The notes under the pieces: model-generated
Told to the model about the DNA's origin: nothing
What the model saw: only the letters and a program-made list of their open reading frames with translations
Database searches by the model: none
Position numbers and translations under genes: made by a program
Source of the DNA: Paulownia fortunei
Taxonomy: Eukaryota > Streptophyta > Magnoliopsida > Lamiales > Paulowniaceae
Length of the DNA stretch: 64,000 nucleotides
Assembly (NCBI GenBank): GCA_019321725.1
Contig: CM033106.1
Coordinates: 15,908,551 to 15,972,550 of the forward strand
Direction of reading: 5' to 3'
In this document: piece after piece, positions 13,561-25,955 of the stretch
Position numbering within the stretch: the stretch's first letter is position 1
How the letters are laid out: every line of letters begins with the position of its first letter

Positions 13561-14809
13561 TGCAGCAAGCTCCCTTGCCTTAGCTACTATTGCCAATTCA
13601 TTTCTTCCTAATTGGGCCTCATGGCTAGTATTCTTTCGAGTGGTAACCTCTTTCTAATCTGAGTATTCGCCATTAGTGAAATTGATGCACATGTGAGTTT
13701 TGCTTTTCTACCTGGGACCTCTGATTGCAGTGAGTTTCCAACATGGGGATTGCATAAGCTTTTCATGCTTATGTGCCATAGGTTTGATCATCTTATCCTT
13801 AATGGTATTATTCCTTTTGGGGTTAGAAATCTTCCCATCCAAGAGATTTTTTTCATTTTTGCCAACTCAATCACACAGAGCTCCTTGAGGAGTCTGAATC
13901 ATATTTCCTCACTCTTCATTTCTTTGGATTTGGCAATGCCTCTTCCGCCTTAAGGGAATACACAACCTATTCTTTGCCTTTACTTGGGAGTGACTTGTTA
14001 GCTCTCGAGGCTTCATCTTTTATTTAGCTTAGCACAGGTACTGATGCAACATTCTCTTGTCATTCTTTGATCTCTTACTGCTTCTTCTACTCCTTGAGGA
14101 GTCGGGAGGAGCACTTTTCTAGCATTGTGTGAGTCTTTGCTCACTGGTTTACCTGGCATATCTCTGATTATCCTTGACATTTAGGGGTGTGGTTTCTTGC
14201 CAATCTTTTTTCTACTCTCCTTGGCTACTTATGTAGAATGTCTCAGGGGAGTGTTATATTAGGTAGCATATTATTGCCTTGGGTGTTGATTCTTGATTCT
14301 GCCAAATATCCTTGTAGGACTCTTCCTCATCTATCAGGGTAGTTACACTAACTCTTGCTGCTCCACTACCACTAGAATTTCACACATTCTTGCATTGAGG
14401 GGAGCTTATTGAGTATAGATGAAAGGGGGGTATGATATCTTTCTTCCTTCTTCTTGGGCTTGCTCCTACCCATGGGGCTTTCTTGTCTGTGCTTGACTCC
14501 TTTGGAAGGGAGATGTCTTGAGTTCGTGATGCTTCATACGCTCTCTAGTTCTCCAAGAAAAGGTGCTTGTTGGCATGCTAGAGAAGTGCACTGCAAGAGA
14601 AGGTGCTCGTCACCGAGCTAGGAGTGCACTCTAGGAGGAGACGCTTGTCGCCAAGTTGGAGGAATGCACGACAAGAGGAGGCGCTTCTTACTTTCGACTC
14701 GTCTACTTAGGGATCGACTAGCCCCTAGTGTTCTATCTAATTATATGCTCAATAACTTACTCAAGAGATGTCCTTCCTTATTTTGTAAGGTACTTCCACG
14801 AGGGACTTA
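13561..14809. other. Unclassified segment between copia D and LTR E
   Basis: About 1.25 kb, visibly less AT-rich than its surroundings and not matching any LTR in the window. The minus strand joins the gag zinc-knuckle end of copia D and has short amino-acid-like stretches, such as SHEAQLGRNELAIVAKAREL (about 13640-13580), broken by many stops. The plus strand has an 86-codon open frame at 13693-13953 with no recognisable domain, and a 3-unit tandem repeat at 14560-14689. It could be a diverged gag N-terminal half, a captured host fragment, or part of another element. I do not recognise a family. Confidence 0.45.
14560..14689 (+). repeat. Imperfect ~40-bp tandem repeat, 3.25 units
   Basis: Units start at 14560, 14600, 14639 and 14679 (partial). 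Each runs AAGGTGCTyGT ... yrGGAGTGCACT ... AGAGG with mismatches. On the plus strand the units can be read as a repeated LVxxLEECTARx-type peptide, with frame breaks. This suggests the relic of a coding repeat, possibly coiled-coil, though no complete protein remains. Confidence 0.6.
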
Positions 14810-16292
14810 TGTTAGAGTAGGATGCCCAATGCCCCAAATAGATTGGGTGTATTAATACTCTTTTCTTTCGTATTAAAAAGGCATTTTATTTATCTTATAA
14901 AAAGTCTTTAGACTAAATTTAGCTATGAGGCATGTTCACACATATGATGGAGATCATGAAACATACCTCTAAGGTATTAGTCTTAAATAAGTTTCAAGTC
15001 AAGGGATTTTTATAACGAGATATCAAATAGCCCAGTAATACTCGCACGTATGATGCATGCTCGTAAGACGAGGATGTCGCATTCCATTAGCATTAAATAC
15101 AAGTGCATATATGTGGGTGCTTGTTAGAGAACAAGTATACTAAACATGGCACATAGGGAATTCTTATCTGGAGGCTTAACCTGTCAAAATAAGAGTTTAT
15201 GTATTGCGATAGTACACGGCTAGCCCTTGGACTTGAGGCACGATAGTAGCCTTGTGTGCATCCTACAATACTTTGATATATCTTTTGATTGCACGACAAT
15301 AACAAATGAGGTATGTTAAGTGTTGCATGGTATCCATGAAAGTTAGTCAGTGACTGACATAAAATTCGACACTTGTCTTTTTAATAAGGGAATCTCCTAT
15401 ACTTTTATAGTTTATGATTCAAAGAACTTGACCAAGACAGGATGAATTTTGATTTATCAAGAATATTTGGAATTTGAAATGGGATCATAGTTATTGAATC
15501 ATTTAAGGTTTCGACTTATAATTCATGCTCTAAATTTAATCGAGAGATTAGTTGTTGGAAGAACCGTACGTGTATAGGATTTGCAATTGAAATAGGTTTA
15601 CTTGTTATTTCACCTAAAACTAGTTTGTCATGATTACTTGCTAGGTGTTTTCATGGATAGTGGGGTTCTTTGAATTAAGGAGTTAATTCCAAACGGATTA
15701 ATTAATTGGATTAATTAATCAGAATAATTATTATTCATAAGTTGCAAATGTTGTAAGCCCACTATTAGCTTAGTTGTGAACCTAAAGGGTCATACATAAA
15801 TTTGGAGTGAAACATTTCTAATCTAGGAATTAATCCAAGTAGTTAAATTTATTTAATTAATGAAGATTAATTTGGGGCTTAAATTAATTCAATGGGTTGA
15901 TTGAATTAATTATTTAATTAAGTAAAGAGATTATTTAATTGAACTTAATAAGATTAGAAAGCCCAACTGAAGTGTAGCAATTAATTGATTGGATCAATTA
16001 ATTGGAATTGGGTAAATTTGATTAATTGAATTAATTAATAGACTTTGTAAAAGTCCAAGGTTAAAATTAAGGTAGCTTTTTATTTAAAGGCCCACTTGAA
16101 TTATAGGAAGAAATTAAAAATAAAATAATATAGTATTCTTATTAATTATCTTATGAAGATAATTAGAGATATTAGATATCTATCTTATTGCATTGGAAGA
16201 GTCCAACACAATCAAGAAGAGAGAGGAGGCCGATTTTGTGGCTTGTAAAAGTCCACAAATTCGGCCACATTCATTCTATGGGGTGTTCATAG
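14810..16292 (+). mobile_element. Copia LTR E, 5' portion, interrupted by repeat X
   Basis: Starts TGTTAGAGTAGGATGCCC at 14810, the same terminus as LTR G (43644) and the complement of LTR A. It carries the family's region with repeated AATTAATT blocks (15690-16040) and stops near 16292 in a stretch equivalent to the middle of the other LTRs, where family X begins. Its 3' part and PBS do not reappear; after X the sequence resumes within the copia leader (19839). The expected LTR end has therefore been lost, or replaced during the X insertion. Confidence 0.75.
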
Positions 16293-18387
16293 AATATTTT
16301 GCAAACCGTAAGTGCACGATGTCAAGTTTTAATACAATTGTGAGTTGAGTATTGTATCTACAAAGATTGTAATTAAAAATTACATCAAGTATCGTAGTTT
16401 AAATAATCCCAATTTTATCTAGAAAATTGAGTGATGATTGGTAAACAAAGTAGAGTAAAATAAAAAATATAAAGACACGAGTGGAATTCTTAGAAGCAAT
16501 ACAGCAAATACCTTATGAGCAAGAAATCCTAGAGAAGTGACTCACCTAATTATCACATATGTTCTTACTTCCAAAACATGCCAATTAAAGTCCACAACAC
16601 ATGTAAGTTAAGAATTTCTAAGCTCATCAATTCCCTCTCTCGAGTGTCAAATTGACTATGAGTTCCAACTTGAATTTTAATATCTCTATAAAAGTTCAAG
16701 AATAAAACTCTACAAAAGTTCAATGAATTATTCTTCAAAACTTCAAAGGTTTCATAAGGTTTTCAACTCTATGATTCACCATATGATAAACAGCATAGAT
16801 GCTTTGAAATGCTTCTCACTGAATTGCAAGATTGCCATTACAGTTGGCTTATCAATATATTCACTCAAACATCAGTATGACAAATATTTCCTTAGGATAT
16901 ATGGACGAAGAAAAGGAAAGCAATTGGTAAGCCAATAACACAGAAATCTAAATAACATCAGTATCGCTCTATGTTGAACTTAATCATGAAATATGTTCTC
17001 AGGGGGAAGGTTGGGCATGGAAATCTCTTTATGGTTTTTAGTTTAAAAACCATAAATGTGTATTTGTTTAAGAACATATATGTTTAAGAACTAATGTGTA
17101 TTTTTTTTTTTTAAAAAAAATCAGACTTACTATCTATGAAATTTAAATTTTATTTACCTATAAAATATTATAATTTAATAATGCATTTTTATTATTTTTT
17201 TAAAATTTTTATATAGTGCTAGTAAATTTAGGTCGATTAAATTTTATAAAATATCGAATAAACCTTTAGAATTATATTTTCATGTATAATCTTCCCTCTC
17301 TCGAGTATCGAATCTCATACATCAAACATTCTCAATTAATGGCCAAATAATCAATATGCAATATTAAACAAGATAACACAAATAAGATGAATAACTTGAA
17401 CTAATATTGATTGGAATTCAAAACTTAAGATCAAATAAGGTTACACCATCCTCTAGAAAAAAAAAGTTTAGTTCATCATGGATGAATACAACTTTAAGAA
17501 ATACATAAGAAAGAATATGAAAATTATTCACCAATTTGTGAAGTGAGAGAAATGGTTGAAGCTCTCATTGTCTCCAAGAATGAGTCAAAGTCTCCAAGAA
17601 TGGCCCCCCAAAAATGGCTCCTTTGGTTAATGCAAATCTTTTCTTTTTAACTCCTCAAGATGATTCCTTCCCCAAGAGTCCAAAAACCCCTGAAATCATT
17701 CTACTTTTCTTGACTTTCCCCCCTCAAGAATCTTCCAAAAGAAACCTAAAATCCCTTCCCTTTTCTTGGATTTTCTCCTTTTTTTTCTCTCCTTTTCCTC
17801 CATGTTTTTTGGTAAAAAGAAGTCCAAAAATCGGACTTAAAAATTATGTTTTCAATTTTTCGCGAACTGGGGCAACGACTTTGAATTCAAGGGTTGCGGC
17901 CCCAAATTGTTTGTCAGAGCACAGATTAAAATGGCACTATAGCTCCAATTTCTGGTGCCGTGGTGACAAGCAATCTGTCCTCTGGCACCATGACCCTACT
18001 TTCTCGCACCACGGTGTTAGATATTCTGTTGCAGCAGCTCTAAGTGGTCTAATCATTCTTTTTCAAGCTATTTTTGAGCTCTTTCTACTTTTAATTAGCT
18101 TTTTGTGTCTTGTCATGGATTGTATCTCTATATCTTAGCTTTCCATAAACATTTGAATCAACTCAATATGACATCTGTGGAGAGAGTTATGCCTAAAATA
18201 CCAGGATGTGTCATACTATAACATTTCAGTCCAGTGCTGACTCTTGAACTCAGTTTTTCTTATTGAAATCGAAAAAACTAGATTTCGTGGTAAACATAAA
18301 AGTTGTAGATCTATCTCTTATATTTTCAATGAATTAAGAATCAAGCTAATACTATATTAGGGCAAAGAGTTATGATTGAAATACAAA
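16293..18387. mobile_element. LTR-like repeat family X, copy 1
   Basis: Starts GAATATTTTGCAAACC, then GTAAGTGCACGATGTCAAG. The same beginning is found at 62495, and from TGTCAAGTTTTAATACAA at 18388. Shared blocks with copies 2 and 4 include CCCTCTCTCGAGTGTCGAAT, a second CTCTCGAGTATCGAATC, and a CATCATGGATGAA block. A 250-bp AT-rich stretch (17030-17290) is private to this copy. A 174-codon frame (17614-18138) is rich in F, P and S and is not conserved in the other copies, so it is not called a gene. TG/CA-like ends suggest an LTR, perhaps of a Tat/Ogre-type gypsy element in minus orientation, but no PBS or protein confirms that. Confidence 0.6.
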
Positions 18388-19838
18388 AATTGCAAGTGTA
18401 TAGTGTCAAGTTTTAATACAATAATGAATTGAGTATCGTATCCATAAAGATTGTAATCAAAAATTACATTAAGTACCGCAGTTCAAATAGTCCCAATTTT
18501 ATCTAAAAAATTGAGTGATGATTGATAGGCAAAGTAGAGTAAGATAGAGAATGCAAAGGCAAGAGTGGAGTTCTTATAAACAATACAACAAACACCTTAT
18601 TAGCAAGAAATTCTAAAGGAATGACTCACCTTATTATCACCTATGTTCTTCCTTCCAAAACATACCAATTCAAGTTAATAGCACATGTAAGTTAAGAATT
18701 TCTAAGCTCATCAGTTCCCTCTCTCGAGTGTCGAATTGCCTTCCAACATGAATTTCAATATCTCTATAAAAATTCAAGAATAAAACTCTACAAAAGTTCA
18801 ATAAATTCTTGTTCAAAACTTTAAAGGTTTCATAAATTTCTTAACTCTATGATTCCTAGGTTGTATTATCCTTAAGATCATGTATAATATTTCCTCTCTC
18901 GAGTTTTGAATCTCATACATCAAACAATCTCAATTAATGGCCAAATAATCAAGATGCAATACTAAGCAAGATAACACAAGATGAATAAATTGAACTAATA
19001 TTGTTTGGAACTTAAAACATTGGATCAGATAAGGTTACATCATCCTCTAAAAAGAAAAGCTTAATTCATCATGGATGAATACTACTTCAAGAAATACATA
19101 AGAAAGAGCATGTAAATTATTCACCAATTTGTGAAGTGAGAGGAATGGTTGAAGCTCTCCTTGTCCCCACAAATAACTTCCTTGGTTGATGCCAATCTTC
19201 TCTCCAACTTCTCAAGATGGTTGCTCTATTTTCTCTACCAAGAGTCTTCCCAAAAACCCCTAAAATCATCCTTCTCTTCTTAGTTGTTCTCCTTTTTTTA
19301 TCTCCACCAAACTCTCTTTTCTTAGCAGGTTTGTCTCTTCTCTTTTTTTAACCATCTTGTCTCCTCTTTTAGCCAACATTTCCCTCATTTTTAGCCTCCA
19401 TTTTTTTTATCACACTTTTTAGCCCCTAAAATCTGGTTCAAGTGTCTCATATCATAGCTCCTTTATTCCCTTAAAATCAGGTGATAAGAAAAGTAGATCG
19501 CGTGCAGGAAATGTGACCATACTAGGGCATGCTCAGACCATGCCGAGGCATGCATTTTATGCTGAGGCATGCTCGTGGCATGCCGTGGTATACACCTTTG
19601 TACTTGTTTTTCTTCATTTTTAAGCTATGCTATGGCATGGAATGACTGAGTCGCAGCATGCTTTTATCTTTCTCATATTTTTGGCTTGTTTTATCCCTCA
19701 TTTTTCTTCTTGACTTACATTTTGGAGAGTTATTATGTAATTCATCAAAACAAGCTTAAAAACTAAATAAATTGCTTAAGATCAATCAAATAATCAGTCT
19801 AGAAGTACTTAATTTGTTGGTATAAAATCAACTTATCA
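18388..19838. mobile_element. LTR-like repeat family X, copy 2
   Basis: Directly follows copy 1, from TTGCAAGTGTATAGTGTC to GGTATAAAATCAACTTATCA. The end GGTATAAAAyCAxCTTATCA is shared with 49876-49895 and 63660-63678, which defines the right terminus of the family. Two copies head to tail, as at 16293-19838, are compatible with two LTRs of one very reduced element or with a tandem duplication. A GC-richer segment at 19520-19660 has repeated GGCATGC/GCATGC words. No protein-coding region was found. Confidence 0.6.
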
Positions 19839-21080
19839 CCCAGCGTCCCGATGGGCTAAACAACAGTTGCTTGGCAACTGCCGGCAACACAACAAAAGCT
19901 GGCACAGCTTGCGCCTGCTGCTCTCGACCGACTTTAAACAACTTGGTAAGTTTATATATTTTAAAATTCATGTGACAAATGTTTATTGCATGATTTATTC
20001 AAGGATGATCATAGGCCTATGACTAATGTGATTGGATGTATATTTTAATCATCTTTGGGTTTTTTGGGGTCTGCGAGCCTCTTATTCTATTTTATATTGC
20101 ATTTAAATTATTGCAAAAAGAATGGAATAGAAAGTGAAGTTTCTATTTTAGTTTTGTAAATGTAGGAAGTTCGATGCTTAAAGGCCCATAGTTGTATAGG
20201 ATACTAAATGCAAATGTAGTAAAATAAGAGATTCAAGGCCCATGAATGTATGGGTACAATAATGAAATGTAATAGGATAAATCTTTATATTTCTACCCTC
20301 AGATTGACCTTAATCCATTTTTAGCTCAAACGGATCGCATAGGTTGGACATGATCATTCTACTGCTTTTGCATAGAATACATGTTAGATTTTATTTAATG
20401 TTCTTACTTGTGCACATATGATGATGAGCATTAAATAACCCACCTAATAATCCAATTGATGAGGTCTTGGATAAAATCAAACCCCACTTAATTTACAAAA
20501 TTAACTAAAGAATTTTCTATAATTCGATTTCAAATAAAAATAGACAAGTTAGGTAGAACCTATCGTTCTATGCCTATCATCAAAGGTAGAGACATGACGA
20601 TGCTACCACACTTGATCACTGGTCATAACTCTAAAGTGGTTATGTGTTAGAAAGTTGTGATCTCTACCAAGAATAGAGATGCTCATGGGATGGACTCATC
20701 ATTATATTGGCCATGAGTCATGGGACATCTTGATGCTCTATCTACAGAAATATTTGATGGGTATTGTTTGACAATTAGTACCATATAAACTCATAAAATT
20801 GGGGTACATGAGAAGAGGTGAGATAAAATAAACTTGAGGATTGTATAATAATACAATCATCAAAGAGTTGACTACTGATATAAATATTTTATGGGCTCAT
20901 ATAAATTGGGGTGTGAAATATTTCCATTGGAACTCAAGCCCACTAGGAAATTCGATTTCCTGAACTTCCATTAGAAGTGGTGGGATTCGAAGACAATAGT
21001 GGGAGTCAGTTAGTATTAAAGACTTTATATTAAATGAATATGATTTTTTCATAGTTTACTCATTTTTCTGCCTCGTTTAG
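19839..21080 (+). mobile_element. Copia untranslated leader (third copy), no gag
   Basis: Matches the LTR-to-gag leaders at 23552-25065 and 45872-47339 through shared blocks. These include a short GC-rich island (19845-19935), CGAGCCTCTTATTC (about 20075), TTGACCTTAATCCATTTTTAGCTCAAA (about 20305-20331), a block around ATTTGATGGGTATTGTTTGACA, and the final CATAGTTTACTCATTTT. It breaks off at about 21080, just before the position where gag starts in the other two. No long ORF. Confidence 0.75.
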
Positions 21081-21413
21081 GATAAATGTTATCGTTTATA
21101 ATTCCACTAAAAAATATTCCTAACACCAATAAACATCACTAATCTCCAATTCTTTCTGAATTATTCTTAAAATTTGCAAATTTGAGAGGTTAAGAAATCT
21201 GTAAAAAGAGAATTTCTATATATAGTTGTAGAAATAACTCTCACAAGAATTGTAGAAGTATCTCCCATTACACATTCTACAAAGAGTTGTAGAGAAACCT
21301 TCTAAAATTGTTGAAAAAGGACCTCCTATAAAGAGGTATAGGAGATTCTAGCTAACAAAGCTAGAGGATTAATTTGGATAAGAATGGTTCATGCCACTAC
21401 TGCGAGATAATGG
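21081..21413. other. Unassigned 330-bp stretch before LTR F
   Basis: No ORF, and no match to other repeats in the window. It contains several loose copies of a TTGTAGA(A/G) word around 21225-21330 and a GCTAGC-flanked stretch. It may be the end of another LTR (it resembles a U5 with GAGGTATA and AAAGCTAGAGGATTAA), but no terminus pair can be shown. Confidence 0.4.
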
Positions 21414-23533
21414 TGTTCGAGTAGTGCTCATCATATAAATTAGATTGTGCATCATTTATACTATTGTATTTATAAAAATAATATTTTTTAAATCATATTA
21501 ATAAAAAGGAAAATTTCTTTATCTTTAATTACTTCTTCTAATTAGATAAAGTCTCTATACCAAACTTAGCTATAGGGCATGATCACGCATTTGATGGTAA
21601 TCATGGAATATGCCTCTATAGCTTTGGTCTTAAATTAGTTTCGAGACAAGGACTTTTTGAGATTAAACATCAAATAACCTAATAGACTAGCGCATACGAT
21701 GCACACTCATATGAGAAGGATGTCTCGCTCTATGGACATTCGCGTAGTGACGTTAGTGCATGTATGCGGCTGGTTATTAGGAAACAAGTACACTAAACAG
21801 GCATGCTGGAATTTTTTAATTGAAAACTTGGTTGTTGAAATAAGAAATTCATTATTACAATAGTACACGATTAGTTTTTTGATTTGAGACACCATGGTAG
21901 CCTTATGCATGTCGTATTTTATTTTGATGCATCTTCTGATTGCCTGACAATCATAAAGGGGATATATTAGATATTGCATTGATATGTATGGAGGTTAATG
22001 AATGTTCAACAAAGGATCCATCACTTGTTTGGTAGAACAAATAAATCTTTTATGTTTTCATAGTTCATGACTCACAAGTCCTTGGCCAAGGAAGGATGAA
22101 TGTTAGACGAGTATTTTTTAACGATTCGTCATGAGTCAATGAAACTCGAAATGGAATCATAGTTATTGAGCAATTAGAGTTTTGACTATTGATCCATACC
22201 CTAAACTCAATCAAGAGATTAGTTGATAGAAAGACCATACGTGTGACAATCATAATTGAAATAGGCTCACTCACTATTTCACCTAAGTCTAGGTAGTCAT
22301 GATATAATTATCAGGTGTTTTTCATGACTTGTGAGATTTTTGAAATTAAGGAGTTAATTTTAAGTAGACTAATTAATTGGATTAATTAATCAGAATGATT
22401 ATTATTATTCATAAGTTGCAAATATTGCAAGTCCACTACTAACTTAGTTGTGAACCTAAAAGGTCACACACAATTTGAGATGGAACATTTCTAATTTAGG
22501 AATTGATCCAAAGGGTTAGCTCCAATTAATTAATAGAGATTAATTAATTGGGGCTTAAATTAATTGATGGAGTTGAATTAATTATCCAATTAAATAATTG
22601 AATTATTAAATTGGACCTAATAAGATTAAGGAGCCCAATTGGAGTAAAACAATTATTTGATTTGATCAAATTAATTGTGTAGTCCTTAAATTAATTTACT
22701 TAATTAAATAATTAGATTATTTAATTAGGTCTAATTTGATTAAATGGGGTAAATGGAATTAATTAATTTGGGTATGACAATTAATTAGATTAATTGTGGT
22801 ATTTAATTTTAAGTCCACGCCAAATCAGAAAAGACCTATGAAGGTGATTGAAAAAGGATGAAAAATCAAAAGTATGAAATTCTTGGGTAATGTTGAATAT
22901 CCTTAGAAGATATGAAAGACATAAATTGGAAGAAATTTGGATGAACCAAAATATCTTCCAACCAATTAAAAGGAAACATAAAATATAAAGAGTAGGACTC
23001 TTGAAATTTTATTCCCCCAAATATATACGCCATGGCCGAAAATTTAAGTAGAATAATCATCCTCTAATTTTCGGCCATATAAAAATAATAGAAGAAAAAT
23101 TATTTTCTTCATTCGTCATTTTTCTCTAAAAATTCCATCTTTAAATGTTAATTCTTTTATCACAAGTTGATAACAAGAATTAATATTTTTCTATACACAC
23201 TCCATAAACTAGATTAGAAAAAAATTTAGAATTGCTAGTAGAATTTTGATTTTGTGTTCGAATTGTGGACTACTTTAGATGGGAGACGTCTGGATCCCTA
23301 TGAACCAAATTCAAAAAAAGTACTAGCAATTAATTGCTTCATACTCTACAACAACTAGAGTGCATAGAAAGGTATAAATCAAAACTTTGATTGTTTTATT
23401 ACAGCTATTGGAAATTACGAGATCATTAAAAATCGCATTAGATTTGGGGTATTGTTATATTTGTTATGGTATGATATTTTTAAAAAAATTTAATTTTTCG
23501 TTGTGCATATCTTGGGATCACGCGAACCCAATA
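21414..23533 (+). mobile_element. Copia LTR F (5' LTR, ~2.1 kb)
   Basis: Starts TGTTCGAGTAGTGCTCATC, the counterpart of the complement of the LTR D end at 10627, and runs to CGCGAACCCAATA at 23533. It aligns in reverse orientation with LTRs B and D over its whole length; for example the block with GGAAGATATTTTGG appears in all three. It is followed by a degenerate primer binding site and leader, so it is the 5' LTR of the element whose gag is at 25066. The last CA is mutated to TA. Confidence 0.85.
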
Positions 23534-23551
23534 GTAGTATCACAGTCATGG
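23534..23551 (+). other. Primer binding site of copia F (initiator Met tRNA type, degenerate)
   Basis: GTAGTATCACAGTCATGG directly after the LTR end. Compared with the usual plant TGGTATCAGAGC complement of the initiator tRNA-Met 3' end it has several changes, but it sits at the correct place and aligns with the better copy at 45854. Confidence 0.65.
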
Positions 23552-25065
23552 TTTGCGCAGTTCCAACTGAATTTGATTTATGTCTATGAATTTAATTATT
23601 AAATTTTGATTGATTTGTTGTAGTTCTGATTGGAATAAAATTATTTTGTAAATAATTTAATTGTTAAACAGAACATATATGATTGAATTTGATTCCATTG
23701 GAAGGAGAAATTATACATGGCACAGCGTCGGGTGCTCGCGCATCCGCTAAGCGTCCGTCAGGTGCTGGCGCTTGTAGCAGCGTGCACCTGCTGGGCGCCC
23801 ACTTGGTGCCAGTGCTCACACTGGACATGCACACCGGCTGTGCGCGCTATCGTGTTGAGTAGCAAAATATGATTTTTTGATTTTATAATTAAAATGTTTA
23901 ATTTTAAAATTTTAAAAAGGGTTTTCTTGAAAAATCAAGATTTTATCCCAAGTCATGAAATTATAATTTAAAAGTATGATTTACATGTTTTAATAAATTC
24001 ATGTGATTTATTTATTAGTATGTATGGGATGATCATGGAGCTATTTAGATCAATGCGATTGGATTTATTTATCTTTAGGTTTTTGAAATGGAGTCTCTTA
24101 TTCTTTCATTGTTTGTACTTTACATTTTGAATGAGAGTAGAATAGGGTGAGATTTTTTTATTTTATTTTTTTGCTTTTGGTGGACAAGAAGAAGGACCAA
24201 GACAAAAAATAAGAGAAGACTGAATGTATGGGATATATTCATGCAATAAAAATTAATTTTTATTTCCATTCTATTACCCTTAGATTGACTTAGATCCATT
24301 TTTGGCTCAAATAGATCGCATAGGAATGACCCATGATCATCCGAATTATGTATGTATTAGATGCATATGTAGGGTTTATTTAATTAATTTGATTGTCAAT
24401 TTATTAAATAAATCAAGATTAAAATTGATGAGGTCTTAGTTAACATAAATACCCTACTTGAACTAAAAATCAAGTAAAGAAATTTTTGAATTCCGATTTC
24501 AAGCAAATATGGATAAAATTGGGTAGAACCTAATAATCCATGCCTACCATCAAAAGTAGTTGACATGATAATGCTACCTTACTTTGTCATTGTCCATAAG
24601 TCGAGGAATGGCTCTATAATGGAAAGTTGTGATCTCTACTAAGCATAGTGATGCCTATGGGATAGACTCGTCTCTACATTGGCCATGAGTTATGGAACGT
24701 TTTGATGCTCCATCTACATAGAGATTTGATGGATCTTGCTTGACACTTAGTACCATATAGGCTCACAAAATTGGGGTATATGGGAAGAAGTAAGAGAAAA
24801 TAGCTTGAAGGTTGTATGGAGATACAATTGTTAAAATTTAACTACCTTTAAATATGTTTTATGGGCTGATAAAATTGGGATATACGACATATTGATTGGG
24901 CCTCAAGTCTACTAGAAAATAAGATTTCCCAAATTATCGTTAGTGGTGATGGAATTTCAATGAAATAGTGGAAGATATTTATTACTTTAGACTTTGTTAT
25001 AAATGAATATGATTTTGAAAGTATGTTGATTTTTTGCCTCATTTATATTTGTAAATTGTCTATAA
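23552..25065 (+). mobile_element. Copia F untranslated leader (~1.5 kb)
   Basis: An unusually long stretch between PBS and gag with no ORF. It opens with AT-rich DNA, then a clearly GC-rich island (about 23716-23870, rich in GTGC, GCGC and GCTGG words), and then blocks shared with the leaders at 19839 and 45872. The conserved blocks and fixed position show it is part of the element and not later filler. What the leader does is unknown. Confidence 0.75.
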
Positions 25066-25842
25066 ATGGTTAAAAATCCACTTGCATCAATTCTAGAAGC
25101 TAATAAATTAACTGGTCCAAACTATGTTGATTGGTTGAGGAACCTTCAAATTATTCTACAATCCAAAAAGATGGATTACACTACAATCCCTCCGTCGGCT
25201 ACGTCGGAAGATGCCAGTAAGGAGGAGCTTGCTGATTATCACAAGCTGGTTGATTATGATCTGCAAGCGCGATGATATATGATGATATCGATGTCAAATG
25301 AGTTGCAGAGGCAACACAAGGTACATGCGCATGTGCATGATATCTATATTCACTTACAAGATTTATATGGTGAACATAATAGGCAGGCGAGATATCAAAT
25401 CTCGAAAGATCTTTTTAGAACCCATATGACAGAGGGCTCTTAAGTCCATGATCATAAATTGAAGATGATAAGCCTGATTGAAAGGCTTAAGTCACTTGGA
25501 GTCATTATGGATAACAAGCTTTATTTGTATCTCATCCTGCAGTCTTTGCCTCCATCGTTTGACACCTTCATTGTCAACTTCAACATGCATAAAATGGAAA
25601 CTAGCCTTGCTGAGCTGGTTAGCATATTGAAGACACCTGAGTCCACTATGAAGAAGGACAAGTCGTTCATGCTTGTTAGATCCTCATCCAACTCAAAGGC
25701 TACAAAACTTAAGAGAAAGAAGGGGAAAGAAAAGCGCTTCTCAAAATCCAAAGGCATGAAACCAACAGGTGGCTTCTCCAAGAATTCCAATAAGACCGAT
25801 GTAGGAGTTACTACACTTAGGGGACTCAGACCCCACAAGTAG
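25066..25842 (+). pseudogene. Copia gag (UBN2-type), two nonsense codons, 3' truncated
   Basis: One continuous 259-codon frame. It starts ATGGTTAAAAATCC (MVKNPLASILEANKLTG), has the NYVDWLRNLQIIL motif typical of plant copia gag, and continues through LQDLYGEHNRQARYQISKDL and IERLKSLGVIMDNKLY to LQSLPPSFDTFIVNFNM, ending in a Lys/Ser-rich tail. Only two stops interrupt it: TGA at 25273-25275 and TAA at 25441-25443. The natural CCHC zinc knuckle and all of pol are missing; after 25842 the sequence is unrelated. The gag would coat RNA in virus-like particles. The frame is conserved enough to suggest fairly recent loss. Confidence 0.88.
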
Positions 25843-25955
25843 AACTTGGCAAATCATAAGAATTCCTTAACTTAGTAAGTAGACTTGGCCATTTTTTGTT
25901 TACAACTTCACCTATGTATAAATCACACATTTAATAGTTAACAAAGACTAGCGAT
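25843..25955. other. Short spacer after truncated gag
   Basis: No recognised feature; AT-rich, with no ORF. Confidence 0.4.

Noticed and set aside
17614..18138. 174-codon open frame on the plus strand, the longest in the window
   Set aside because: Lies inside repeat X copy 1, has no recognisable domain, is biased to F/P/S/L from T- and C-rich DNA, and is not conserved in the other X copies.
25521..25838. 105-codon minus-strand frame opposite copia gag
   Set aside because: Antisense of the conserved gag frame.
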